This document shows, one piece after another, positions 35,393 through 43,849 of a DNA stretch of 64,000 nucleotides. Source of the stretch: Novipirellula artificiosorum. GTDB lineage: Bacteria > Planctomycetota > Planctomycetia > Pirellulales > Pirellulaceae. Location of the stretch: assembly GCF_007860135.1 (NCBI RefSeq), contig NZ_SJPV01000004.1:248001-312000 (forward strand), given 5' to 3'. The position numbers and the translations under genes are program-made. A model generated the notes under the pieces. That model was given only the letters and a program-made list of their open reading frames with translations. It was not told the origin of the DNA and did not search any database. How positions within the stretch are numbered: position 1 is the first letter of the stretch; each line of letters begins with the position of its first letter.

Positions 35393-36043
35393 CTATTTTC
35401 GACCTAGCCGATCGAGCGTGTTTTCGTAGAACGGCACCATCTCGTTGCTGCTGGTGATGCTGGTGTTTAAATCACGCAACCGGCCGTCGTCGAGCGAGTA
35501 GATCCATCCATGCACGGCGAGCGATTGGCCGCACCTCCATGCTTCGCGAACGATCGTCGTGCGGCATACGTTCATGACCTGCTCAACGACGTTCAATTCA
35601 CACAACAAATCACAGCGGGCTCGCGGAACTTCGATTTCATCAAGTCGCGATTGATGAATCCGGACGACGTCCTGCAAGTGACGAATCCAGTTTTCACTGA
35701 GTCCCAGTTCCTTGTTGAACAGCGCTGCCGAAACACCGCCGCATCCGTAGTGGCCGCAGACGATGATGTGTTCGACGTTGAGCACTTCAACCGCGAACTG
35801 CATGACCGACAAACAGTTCAAGTCGGTGTGAACGACCAAGTTGGCGATATTGCGATGGACAAAAAGTTCACCGGGATCGAGCCCTACGATCTGGTTCGCT
35901 GGAACGCGACTATCGGCACACCCGATCCACAAATACTTTGGGGACTGCAAGTGCGAAAGACGCTCAAAAAATTGAGGATCCGCCTCAACGCTGCGGGCCG
36001 CCCATGCTCGGTTCTTGTCAAAGAGGTCTTTTAGCAAACGCAC
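35393..36043 (-). CDS. Beta-class carbonic anhydrase
   Basis: Interconverts carbon dioxide and bicarbonate with a zinc ion. Zinc and catalytic residues are visible: CADSR (Cys 42, Asp 44, Arg 46) and HYGCGG (His 98, Cys 101), with the usual LFVHRNIANLVVHTDLN in between. At 216 residues it matches the Can/CynT-like plant-type group, and SEN-W-HLQDV and the closing VHGWIYSLDDGRLRDLN are normal for it. The start at 36043 agrees with homologue length (MRLLKDLFDKNRAWA). No export signal. It is convergent with the sigma-factor gene and separated from the upstream membrane-protein gene by an inverted repeat. Confidence 0.95.
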   Translation of the reverse strand: MRLLKDLFDKNRAWAARSVEADPQFFERLSHLQSPKYLWIGCADSRVPANQIVGLDPGELFVHRNIANLVVHTDLNCLSVMQFAVEVLNVEHIIVCGHYGCGGVSAALFNKELGLSENWIRHLQDVVRIHQSRLDEIEVPRARCDLLCELNVVEQVMNVCRTTIVREAWRCGQSLAVHGWIYSLDDGRLRDLNTSITSSNEMVPFYENTLDRLGRK

Positions 36044-36101
36044 AACGAATCCTCCAGTGGAAAGTCTTTAGGAACGAGCGGTTATTCCGTGTCGGATTCG
36101 A

Positions 36102-36139
36102 GCACAGGCTTCTAGCCCGTGATGGCTGGCAGCCTGTGC
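36102..36139. repeat. Imperfect inverted repeat, REP-like or terminator
   Basis: Two 16-base arms (36102-36117 and 36124-36139, 13 of 16 pairs; the first nine, GCACAGGCT, are exact) enclose a six-base loop. No U-run follows on either strand. It lies between the 36166 gene and the carbonic anhydrase gene, both on the minus strand, and could act as a stem-loop terminator or be a dispersed REP-type element. Confidence 0.5.
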
Positions 36140-36165
36140 GACGACATGTATTGTCCGTTCGTTGC

Positions 36166-36663
36166 TTAAGAGGGAAGCCAAGGCGACAACGTCTCGTCAA
36201 GTTGAGTCCGCAGTTGTTCCATCTGATCGCGACTGAGCCCTTGGCCGATCAAACTCGCAAAGTGCAACATCACAATCACAAGAATGCTAATCGGAACCAG
36301 CATCAATGCCCAAGGACGATCATTCATGAACCACTGAACATACCCCCATACGGCGCCTCCGAAAATCAAACAGGCCATCACGAAATAGATGAACATGAAG
36401 AAGGTCCATATTTCTGGACGAGGAGAAAAGCGTCCAAAGAGCTGTGAACCGGTTTCGGTATCGCTAACCTGAATCGACAAATGAGGTGACCAAAAACGGC
36501 GTTGAGCTGGATCCACCGAAAAATCCGCGCAATGGCCCGCAGCCTTCGCGTACTTGAGCGACTCACGCGTACGGATCGAATCGCCTATTTTTTTGATTGC
36601 GTCATCGGCGCCAATCGGCAAATCCACCTGAAAGGTGGGCTGCATCTTCAGCGAATTCACCAT
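36166..36663 (-). CDS. Small membrane protein of unknown function
   Basis: The start at 36663 is supported by a GGAGG five bases upstream; an in-frame start 15 bases earlier is less likely. About 165 residues: an N-terminal soluble part with PIGADDAIKKIGDSIRTRES and a probable beta region (WSPHLSIQVSDTETG), two hydrophobic helices at about 88-108 and 117-136, and a charged C-terminal helix (LSRDQMEQLRTQLDETLSPW). No named family recognised. It follows the 36702 gene by 38 bases on the same strand, so they may form an operon. Confidence 0.7.
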   Translation of the reverse strand: MVNSLKMQPTFQVDLPIGADDAIKKIGDSIRTRESLKYAKAAGHCADFSVDPAQRRFWSPHLSIQVSDTETGSQLFGRFSPRPEIWTFFMFIYFVMACLIFGGAVWGYVQWFMNDRPWALMLVPISILVIVMLHFASLIGQGLSRDQMEQLRTQLDETLSPWLPS

Positions 36664-36701
36664 GCATCCTCCCCCCACTCGCGTTTCAGTACCGACAAGA
36701 C

Positions 36702-37196
36702 TTAGAGACTGCTCTTTGCCGCGTAAACCTCGGCGTATTCAATCGCCCACGCATCGATCATTTTCTCGAATGCAACTTCATCTGCCTCGGAAATGGGCAC
36801 GAAATGGTTGCGGTTGAAAAGTTCGCGGTTCATCACGGTGCCTTTCCCACGCAATTCCAAGACCTGCAAATCGCTGTAAGCGGGAATCGCAATTTCCAAG
36901 CGGCTGTACTGATTGCTGCGCCGACCCGCTGCAATGCGCAGATCATCGCGATAGCATGCCGAACCCCATCCCGTTTCTCCGATTAGCGATTCAACACGAA
37001 AGCCCGGGAAATGGTCCGCGACGCGGTGGATCGACTTCTCAATCCGTTCCGACAGCGACAACCGCAGCGAACTGTGCATCCGCTTCAATTCTTCGGCCGT
37101 CAATTCTTGCTGCCGCTCGGCCGATACCTTCTGCGACGCTCGGTGCTTTCCTCGCTCGATCGCCGACTCTAGCCTTGCGTTAAAATCGTCACTCAT
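36702..37196 (-). CDS. Conserved hypothetical protein
   Basis: The start at 37196 removes an Arg/Pro-rich 33-residue stretch that is really the overlapping end of the next gene region. The 164-residue product is hydrophilic, with a helical first third (ARLESAIERGKHRASQKVSA, LTAEELKRMHSSLRLSLSER) and a beta-rich second part (SRLEIAIPAYSDLQVLELRG, TVMNRELFNRNHF). No signal or membrane segment. Placed 19 bases after the Tex-like gene on the same strand, it may be co-transcribed with it, which hints at a link to RNA handling, as inference only. Confidence 0.68.
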   Translation of the reverse strand: MSDDFNARLESAIERGKHRASQKVSAERQQELTAEELKRMHSSLRLSLSERIEKSIHRVADHFPGFRVESLIGETGWGSACYRDDLRIAAGRRSNQYSRLEIAIPAYSDLQVLELRGKGTVMNRELFNRNHFVPISEADEVAFEKMIDAWAIEYAEVYAAKSSL

Positions 37197-37215
37197 ACTT
37201 GATACGTCGGCTCGT

Positions 37216-40200
37216 TTAGGCAGGGGAATCCGTGGGCGGCGACTTCGGCTGACCCTCCGCGGCCGCTGGCTCAGAAACCGCGGCTGGGGGTGCACTCAAA
37301 GGCGCCTCGGCGTCAGGGACCGTCGGTTCCGCAGCAGGGGGTGGCGAATTCGCAATCGAGGTTGAGGAGTCGGCCCCAGCGGCCTCGGTCACGGGAGCCT
37401 CGGTCACGGGAGCCTCGGTCACGGGAGCCTCGGTCGCGGGAGCCTCGGTCACGGGAGCCTCGGTCACGACATCACTCGTCGGTGCTGCTTCGGACTTGGG
37501 TTCTAGCTTCTTTTCGGGTTCTGGCTTCGACATGAACTGCATCAAATCACCGAACGAACGGAGCGGCTCGGCACCCTTTTTCATCGCATCCGAAATCGGT
37601 TCCACCGGTTTGCTGCTGACGACGCGATACGATTCGGGTTGTTTTTCACGTCCTCGGCCGCCACCACGACCGTCTCGTCCGCGGTTGTCACGTCCACGTC
37701 CTCGCTCGCCACCACGCCCCGAACCACCACGGCTTGGCGCTCGATCGCGTCCGCCAGCCGACCGGTCGCCCGAGCCGGATGAACGTGAATCCCCGGCCCT
37801 TGCGCCCCCGGGCTGACCGCCGCCGCGCTGCTGCGAGTCATTGCCGCCACGTCCTCGTGCCTGTCCGCTTCCGCGTGGAGGTCCACCTTGGCCGCGAGCG
37901 TTTCCTTGACCTCTTGGGCTGCGCTGTTGGCGCATTTCCTGAATTTCGGCCTCGCGTTCTGGTGAAATCGCACTGAGGGCTACGCGACGACGCTTCTCGT
38001 CGATGCCGGTCACCCAAGTCGTGACCACGTCACCGACCTGGACCGCTTCATGCAAATCCTCGACGAACCGATCGGACACCTTGCTGACGTGAATCAATCC
38101 GCTGCAATCCGGCGCCAACTCGACGAAAACACCAAACGGCATCACGCCGACAGCAACCCCAATGACTTGGTCACCCGGTTTCAATGTCTTGAGCGAAGGA
38201 ACCGAAGACAAAACGCCGTGGGACACGCCATAGGAAACATCAATGTCGCCAAACGGATCACAAAGCCAACGTACCAACTGGTACGCTCGTCGATATCCAA
38301 TCTGCCATTCCTTGACACACTTGTCGACCTTTGCCTTATCCGGCAGCGGTCGGCGAACCGCATCGGGTTCGGCACTCAACTGCCCCGGGTTCTCCGCGGT
38401 GACTTCAGCATCTGGGTTTGATGACTCCGGTGCATCGGCATCCCCAACACTCGATTCGCTTGGGGCCGCTTCACTACTTAATGAAGCATCCACCGTTTCC
38501 AAATCGGTCGCAGTGGTATCGGCTGCTTCGGTCTGCGGCTCCACCTCGTCCGCCGGTGCATCGCCGCTGACCGTTGTCTCTTCGGCTGCTGCCTCTTGGG
38601 GCGCGGTATCCTCGGGGCCAAACGGTTTCTCAGCAGCGGTGGTCTCGGTTTCACTGATTGAACCAGCGCCGTCGTCCGCCGAACCCGCCGCCGACGCTTC
38701 GTCGGTTCCGGGTTGTCCCTCCGCGGATCCCTCAGCCGCCGGCTTGGATTCCTCGCTGAAATCAGGAGGCTCGTAACCGGGGGGTGCCGAAGGTGGCATT
38801 TCCACTTCGAGAGCAGCGGCCAACTTCTTTGCGAGCGGATAGTCATCGGGATGAATCAGCGTGCCATCGAGCGGTTCATCGCTCCCAAAGACACGCAAAA
38901 ATGGCAGAGCTTGGCGAAGGGAGGCAGCTTCGGGCCAACCTGACAAGGTGCTCAGTTGATCGCGCGAAGCAAACAACGCGTTTCGACGTGTTTGGTCGAT
39001 CGCTTCGGCAACCGCTTCGGTCACCCCTGGCAGACGACTCAACCATGATGGAGGTGCCGAATTCACATCAACGCCACCTCGCGACGCGCCAGAAACGATC
39101 ACATCATCAAGAACTTCCAACAGAGCGTGATCGGACAATTCGCGTTGGAAAGAGCCCAACCGCAACTTGAGCGGATCCACTTTGGCGATCGCCTGTGCAG
39201 GTTGAATGACCGAGAACGCCACCCATGACGCAGCACGGAATCGGCGCGGCGTCGATCGCATCTCTTGATCCGCGATCGGGCTGCCTGCGTAAGCGTCCGC
39301 CCCGCTGCGATCGGCCAGGGTCCAGCGAATCGAGTTTTCGGGTGATTGCTTGATCAATTCGCTAATCGCAACCAAACAGCCACGCCGTGCTGGACCGTTG
39401 CTGATGACGATCAAATCGACGTGGTAGGTGTGGATCAGCTCACCCATGCGAAGTACCGCCTGCGATCGCATTGCGGCTGACAGCTGGCAGGGCAAATCCT
39501 CACAATGCAACAAGCGACCGTCGCTGGAAACGATCGAAGCTGCTGCCGTGCGCGGCCCTACCGCGTCAATCGACAAAATGACTTTGGCTTCCACGCCACC
39601 ACGATTGACTTGGCCACGCAGGTGGTCCGCCGCGATTCCAAGCAACCGTCCCGAAGCTCGTTCTTGCAATTCATCCCACCAGGCAGCTTCTGCAGCCCCG
39701 CGGATGTCCGCCTCGTTCTCGACAACGACGTGTTGGAGTGTATCGCCGAGTCGCGAGTTGATTCGCGATGCCGTGTTTTGGAGTTCCTCAACCAACTTGT
39801 TTGCGTCGTATTCAAACGAACACTGAGCGACTTGGCTTCGCAGTGCACGCGCCAGCATGACGGTTTGAAACGAGCTGAGTTTGTTTGCGACGATCCGTTT
39901 GCCTTCGAGCGGTTTCAGCACGCTCATCAACCAACGCCGCCGCCGCTGACGTGGCGAAACTTTTTTCTGCTTTTTGGGCGAGGTGGGTTTTGCCTTTGAG
40001 GGATCAGGCTTTTTCGCCGTGATTTCCTTCGCGGAAGTGATCGGCTTGACCACCGCAGGAGTCTCGGCTGCAGCAGGAGTCTCGGTTGCAGCGGGAGTCT
40101 CGGTTGCAGCTGGAGTCTCGGTTGCGGCTGGAGTCTCGGTGGCGGCTGGAGTCTCGGTGGCGGCAGGAGCCTCGGTGGCGGCAGGAGTCTCGGTGGCGGC

Positions 40201-41070
40201 AGGGGGTTGCGCGGTCTCCGCTGAGGGTTCGGTCACGGCCGCAACGGGGTCCACACTTTCAGCTTCCGACTCTGCAGCATCGGGACTGGCAGCATCGGGG
40301 CCGGCAGCGCTCGTCACATCCGCCGCCTCGGCCGTTGGCGGAACATCGGCAGCCGATTCCGTTACGGCAGCCGGCTTTGCCGACGCCGATACGATGGAAG
40401 CCGTCGTTTCTTGGGTATCTTCGGCCTTTGATCCGTTGCCCTTTGTCGGAGAATCGCCGGAATTGGAGTCGCCTGGTGACGCGTCGTCGCTACCGATATG
40501 CGGATCGCTGATCTCGGCGACGTGAATTCGAGCGTGCTTGCTGAGCCACTGGACCGCGGCGTTGATCATTCGCGGGTCACCCGCGAGCCGACGCGCGAGC
40601 GATTCTTCAAGATTTCCGATCGCTTCTTCGGCCTTCTCAAGCCCATCGACCGCTTCGGCAAGCGTTTGGAAATCGTCGCTATCCCCTTTCTCGGGATTCA
40701 GAACCCGCACCGCCAACCTGGTCCCTGGATCCACCGCCTGGTTCGATTCCAGTTTGATACGGCGCGCCAGCCGTTCGAGCATCCGCTTGCTATTGGCTTT
40801 TTCAATCGCACGACCGAGCGCCGGATCAGCTAACGGGGTCGCTTTCCAATCGGCGAGCAGCTCCGTGCGGCGAGCGGCCAGCATCTTTTCCGCTCCGACC
40901 GCCTCTGCGAGCGCCCACAGGCTCGCTTCATCGAGCCCACCGAGTTCATCGCGGCGGTAACGTGCCAGAAATGGCGGTGAATAACCCTGCTCGATTAAGG
41001 GCAATGCAATTCGTAAATTCGTTTCCTCGCAACGCCCGCGTCGGGCAATTGCTTCTAGATCGACAGTCAT
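37216..41070 (-). CDS. tex: Tex-like transcription accessory / S1 RNA-binding protein with very long disordered inserts
   Basis: Relative of Tex, a conserved nucleic-acid-binding protein that influences transcription. Tex blocks in order: the N-terminal SPPFLARYRRDELGGLDEAS, a YqgF-like domain from about residue 495 (VILSIDAVGPRTAAASIVSS, HVDLIVISNGPARRG), helix-hairpin-helix segments near 670-720 (VDVNSAPPSWLSRLPGVTEA, LFASRDQLSTLSGW), and an S1 domain at about 960-1035 (GVAVGVMPFGVFVELAPDCS, GLIHVSKVSD). At 1284 residues it is about 500 longer than usual Tex. The excess is low complexity: an Ala/Thr/Glu/Pro region at about 190-350 with a hexapeptide repeat (ETPAAT), an acidic Ala/Glu-rich region at about 790-920, an Arg/Gly-rich region after S1, and a second repeat (EAPVT) near 1200-1230. 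Confidence 0.85.
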   Translation of the reverse strand: MTVDLEAIARRGRCEETNLRIALPLIEQGYSPPFLARYRRDELGGLDEASLWALAEAVGAEKMLAARRTELLADWKATPLADPALGRAIEKANSKRMLERLARRIKLESNQAVDPGTRLAVRVLNPEKGDSDDFQTLAEAVDGLEKAEEAIGNLEESLARRLAGDPRMINAAVQWLSKHARIHVAEISDPHIGSDDASPGDSNSGDSPTKGNGSKAEDTQETTASIVSASAKPAAVTESAADVPPTAEAADVTSAAGPDAASPDAAESEAESVDPVAAVTEPSAETAQPPAATETPAATEAPAATETPAATETPAATETPAATETPAATETPAAAETPAVVKPITSAKEITAKKPDPSKAKPTSPKKQKKVSPRQRRRRWLMSVLKPLEGKRIVANKLSSFQTVMLARALRSQVAQCSFEYDANKLVEELQNTASRINSRLGDTLQHVVVENEADIRGAAEAAWWDELQERASGRLLGIAADHLRGQVNRGGVEAKVILSIDAVGPRTAAASIVSSDGRLLHCEDLPCQLSAAMRSQAVLRMGELIHTYHVDLIVISNGPARRGCLVAISELIKQSPENSIRWTLADRSGADAYAGSPIADQEMRSTPRRFRAASWVAFSVIQPAQAIAKVDPLKLRLGSFQRELSDHALLEVLDDVIVSGASRGGVDVNSAPPSWLSRLPGVTEAVAEAIDQTRRNALFASRDQLSTLSGWPEAASLRQALPFLRVFGSDEPLDGTLIHPDDYPLAKKLAAALEVEMPPSAPPGYEPPDFSEESKPAAEGSAEGQPGTDEASAAGSADDGAGSISETETTAAEKPFGPEDTAPQEAAAEETTVSGDAPADEVEPQTEAADTTATDLETVDASLSSEAAPSESSVGDADAPESSNPDAEVTAENPGQLSAEPDAVRRPLPDKAKVDKCVKEWQIGYRRAYQLVRWLCDPFGDIDVSYGVSHGVLSSVPSLKTLKPGDQVIGVAVGVMPFGVFVELAPDCSGLIHVSKVSDRFVEDLHEAVQVGDVVTTWVTGIDEKRRRVALSAISPEREAEIQEMRQQRSPRGQGNARGQGGPPRGSGQARGRGGNDSQQRGGGQPGGARAGDSRSSGSGDRSAGGRDRAPSRGGSGRGGERGRGRDNRGRDGRGGGRGREKQPESYRVVSSKPVEPISDAMKKGAEPLRSFGDLMQFMSKPEPEKKLEPKSEAAPTSDVVTEAPVTEAPATEAPVTEAPVTEAPVTEAAGADSSTSIANSPPPAAEPTVPDAEAPLSAPPAAVSEPAAAEGQPKSPPTDSPA
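37382..37471 (+). repeat. 15-bp tandem repeat inside the Tex-like gene (C-terminal)
   Basis: Six units of GCCTCGGTCACGGGA run from 37382; the fourth has one change and the last ends in ACA. On the coding (minus) strand they encode a five-residue repeat of the type EAPVT, so a change of copy number keeps the frame. Confidence 0.9.
40058..40201 (+). repeat. 18-bp tandem repeat inside the Tex-like gene (N-terminal insert)
   Basis: Eight 18-base units beginning GGAGTCTCGG run without gaps from 40058 to 40201, with drift mainly in the last eight bases. On the coding strand they give the hexapeptide ETPAAT. Unit length is a multiple of three. Confidence 0.9.
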
Positions 41071-41531
41071 CGCAAGTCGGTCTCATTCATAGGTGCGATT
41101 CGTTAGCCACAAGCGTGCGTTCCATCCACGCCAGCAGCAAAGCAGGTCGCCCGAAGCTTGGAAAACCAGCAGCTGGATGTTTCACAGCGGTACTACTGGC
41201 AGTTTGTTTCACAGGCCGATTGCAACTCGACCTACCGCGGAGGGCGAAGATAGCGCCGAAACGCGGAAATGTCAACCAGCCAGCGAGTCAGGAAGGCAGC
41301 AAACCGGTGCCGAGCGGCGGGCAGAAGCGAACTGGAAAAATCTACGAATTTGGCTCAACCCTCCTAACCCGCAAAGTCGATACCAGCAGGGGAGACATCC
41401 TTTGCTGGGCATTCCTAGCTTGCCTTGCCGTGGAAACGCCAAAGTGTGTACGTCTTTCTTAGCACCGAGTTGAACCGTCCCGCTGTTTTTCCTGGCCCTC
41501 GCCGCGAAACCAACCTGATAGCCGAAAACTG
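41071..41531. other. Intergenic region of 460 bases upstream of the Tex-like and small conserved genes
   Basis: No gene is supported. It must hold the Tex-like promoter (minus strand) and probably that of the 41532 gene. At 41341-41371 it carries a 31-base sequence that recurs with about 24 matches at 47131-47161 (see repeat entries). No RNA gene or strong hairpin was recognised. Confidence 0.45.
41341..41371 (+). repeat. Shared intergenic motif, copy 1
   Basis: The core TTTGGCTCAACC within TCTA-N3-ATTTGGC matches the copy at 47131-47161 in about 24 of 31 positions. It lies about 160 bases upstream of the 41532 gene, in the same orientation relative to the downstream gene as copy 2. Function unknown; a regulatory or dispersed repeat sequence are both possible. 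Confidence 0.45.
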
Positions 41532-41792
41532 ATGCCAGAATCGAAATTCCGAGTTATTTCCATCTCCACCAAGGCTGACCGCCAACAACGAGAACTTGAT
41601 CGTTTGACGGGCGTCGCAGCCCCAAGGACCGTCGATGTCTCGCTCAAGCAACTCGTCCCGTTGCTGATGGACGCGGCTCGGTCGAAGCGGACCTGGCTCC
41701 AAGATTTCGCCGATGACTCGGTTCGTATCGACTCGGACCTGTATGACGTGCTATTAGCGTACCAGCACTATTGCCGCCAAGAAGCGGCTTAG
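41532..41792 (+). CDS. Small conserved hypothetical protein
   Basis: An 86-residue soluble protein with no signal or membrane segment. It reads like a compact conserved domain: SLKQLVPLLMDAARSKRTWL and FADDSVRIDSDLYDVLLAYQ. I do not recognise a named family. It is followed by an inverted repeat and then the ParA gene on the same strand, 142 bases further on, so the two might be related in function, though no overlap or coupling is visible. Confidence 0.65.
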   Translation: MPESKFRVISISTKADRQQRELDRLTGVAAPRTVDVSLKQLVPLLMDAARSKRTWLQDFADDSVRIDSDLYDVLLAYQHYCRQEAA

Positions 41793-41805
41793 CCATGAAC
41801 GGTTG

Positions 41806-41849
41806 AAGAGGTGTTACGTATTTCACACCAAAAGTACCTGGCACCTCTT
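41806..41849 (+). terminator. Possible stem-loop after the 41532 gene
   Basis: AAGAGGTG at 41806-41813 pairs with CACCTCTT at 41842-41849; inside the loop GGTGT and ACACC can form a second stem. A short TTT follows directly. It could terminate the small gene or be an intergenic repeat element. Confidence 0.35.
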
Positions 41850-41934
41850 TTACCGCAAGATCCTTAGCGGATCGGTGATGCCCGGAAAAAGGCTCACCCC
41901 CAAGAGTTGACTCATCCCACGAAGGAAAGAGACA

Positions 41935-42759
41935 ATGCGTTCGATCGCTGTGATTAACCAAAAGGGTGGTGTTGGAAAAACCACCAGCTCCGTCAATCTG
42001 TCGGCTGCCCTTGCCGATCGTGGCCATCGCGTCTGCTTGTTGGACCTCGACCCACAAGCTCACGCCTCGTTGCACCTTGGTATCACGGCCATCGATGGCG
42101 AGGCAAGTATGTACGAAGTGCTATGTGGTGACGCCTCGATGGCTCAAGCGCGGCGCCGAGTCAACGACCGTCTGTGTGTCGTGCCTTCGAATCTGGACCT
42201 CGCAGCGGCTGAATTGGAATTGGCGGGTGAAGTTGGACGCGAAATGATCCTTCGCGACAAGCTTGAAGATGACGACGAATCGTTTGACTACTTGATTCTC
42301 GATTGCCCGCCAAGCTTGGGCGTCTTGACCGTCAACGCACTCGTCGCGGTCAACGAGGTCTTCTTGCCGCTTCAACCCCACTTTTTAGCGTTGCACGGGC
42401 TGAGCAAGCTGCTCCGTACCGTTGAAGTCGTTTCTCGGCGTTTGAATAGCCACTTGCGGCTCTCGGGCGTGATGCTTTGCATGTATGATTCGAATACCCG
42501 GCTGGCAGCCGAAGTTAGCACCGACATCACCGATTTCTTTCTTGCCAGCAAGGGATCACGCGAGTTTTATCGGAGTGCCAAATTTTTCGAGACGCGGGTC
42601 CGCCGCAATATTCGACTCGCAGAGGCTCCCAGTTTCGGTCAGTCGATTTTTCAGTACGCACCGGACAGTAACGGGGCGGTCGATTACCAATCGCTGGCCG
42701 AGGAAGTTATTGCACAAACCTCTACCGCGACGGGCGCCGCCGTCAAAGCAGCCGCATAA
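41935..42759 (+). CDS. ParA/Soj-family ATPase, orphan
   Basis: Deviant Walker-type ATPase of the chromosome/cargo-partition family. The start at 41935 has an AAGGA eight bases upstream. Residues 10-17 form the Walker A loop KGGVGKTT; LLDLDPQAHASLHLGI and YLILDCPPSLGVLTVNAL are the other ATP-site segments, and the C-terminal half (RRNIRLAEAPSFGQSIF) is typical of Soj. 274 residues, complete. No ParB-type gene or parS-like site was seen nearby, so it may serve chromosome, protein or compartment positioning together with a partner encoded elsewhere. Confidence 0.9.
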   Translation: MRSIAVINQKGGVGKTTSSVNLSAALADRGHRVCLLDLDPQAHASLHLGITAIDGEASMYEVLCGDASMAQARRRVNDRLCVVPSNLDLAAAELELAGEVGREMILRDKLEDDDESFDYLILDCPPSLGVLTVNALVAVNEVFLPLQPHFLALHGLSKLLRTVEVVSRRLNSHLRLSGVMLCMYDSNTRLAAEVSTDITDFFLASKGSREFYRSAKFFETRVRRNIRLAEAPSFGQSIFQYAPDSNGAVDYQSLAEEVIAQTSTATGAAVKAAA

Positions 42760-42823
42760 GGTGCTGCTGGAATTCGCGCATCCGCGTGCTGACGAGGGGG
42801 CACGGCAGCCTAACGCATGCACT

Positions 42824-43708
42824 CTATATTTGCGTTGACTTCAACCGCTCCATTCGCAGGAGTGTATCGACCGTTTTACGAAGCACCGAATCGGGAAGCC
42901 GGTCGTTGTGCCCCATCTGCTCGACTTCGATCCATTGCTTGTTCTCGGAGCCGACAGAATCGAACAGCCGGGAAGCATTCTCGATCGGGAGGATTTCGTC
43001 GCTGCGACCATGGATCTGGATTAACGGCCCCTGATAGGTTCTCAACCGCTCGACCGAGTCAAATCGGTTTCGCATCAGCAAGCGTACCGGGATGAACCAA
43101 TACATCTTGGCTGCGACATCGACGGTGGAATCAAACGTGCGTTCCAGTATCAAGGCCTTCGCACTGCCATCGGCTGCTACGGCCGCAGCGCATCCGCCGC
43201 CCAGCGATTGACCATACAGAATGATTTCGTCCGGTCGCTTCTCGTAGCGGCGACAAAGGTAATCACGCGCAGCAATACAGTCCATCACGACGCCCTTTTC
43301 GGTGGGCGTGATGCGGGCGCCATCAAATCCACGGTATTCGGCCGCCATCACCGTCGCGTTGAAGTTGCGGGCCAGCCGTTCGATAAGACGATCTTCCCAA
43401 ATCGCCTTGGTCGCATTGCCATGAAAGAACAAGACGATACGATCACCTTTGCGGCGTTCCAGCAGCCGCCCCGACAGCGATACGGCCGCAGCCGATTCAT
43501 AGTGAACCGTCTCGATCGCAGGACTTGAATTCAAGCTCCTGCTGGTATCCGCGTCCATGTAGGCCCCTGGGTAGACCAACCGCGTTTCCATCGCGACAAG
43601 CCCCGCACAGAGGATCCCGTAGGTGATCGCCACCGTCCCGGACGCGGCGCGAACCTTACGCAACAACGAGCCCCGCTTGGGCTTGGTCTGGGATGGGGAA
43701 TCTGTCAT
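42824..43708 (-). CDS. Membrane-anchored alpha/beta hydrolase
   Basis: Serine hydrolase of the alpha/beta fold. Start at 43708 gives a basic N-terminus and one hydrophobic segment (SGTVAITYGILCAGLVAM) that probably anchors it in the membrane with the catalytic part outside. Segments include VLFFHGNATKAIWEDRLIER (oxyanion loop), the nucleophile elbow YGQSLGGGCA, the acid in IHGRSDEILPIENA and the His in MGHNDRLPDS. About 294 residues. The layout resembles the FrsA/BAAT-like or DUF-type hydrolases with C-terminal His; substrate unknown. It is convergent with parA and divergent from the export-adaptor gene. Confidence 0.85.
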   Translation of the reverse strand: MTDSPSQTKPKRGSLLRKVRAASGTVAITYGILCAGLVAMETRLVYPGAYMDADTSRSLNSSPAIETVHYESAAAVSLSGRLLERRKGDRIVLFFHGNATKAIWEDRLIERLARNFNATVMAAEYRGFDGARITPTEKGVVMDCIAARDYLCRRYEKRPDEIILYGQSLGGGCAAAVAADGSAKALILERTFDSTVDVAAKMYWFIPVRLLMRNRFDSVERLRTYQGPLIQIHGRSDEILPIENASRLFDSVGSENKQWIEVEQMGHNDRLPDSVLRKTVDTLLRMERLKSTQI

Positions 43709-43849
43709 GGGCAAACTCGAGAACACTTAGATACACAATGTTACAAAAACGATAGGGCGAGAACGACGAGGTCTCACCGACTTCTGACTATGATAGGCTA
43801 TCCGGCTCGATTTGCCCCGTACCCTCTTCTGTTGCGTAACCGTCTATTC

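Noticed and set aside
39974..40525. 183-codon Ala/Gly/Val-rich frame on the plus strand
   Set aside because: It is the complement of the tandem-repeat insert of the Tex-like gene; the repeat pattern explains it.
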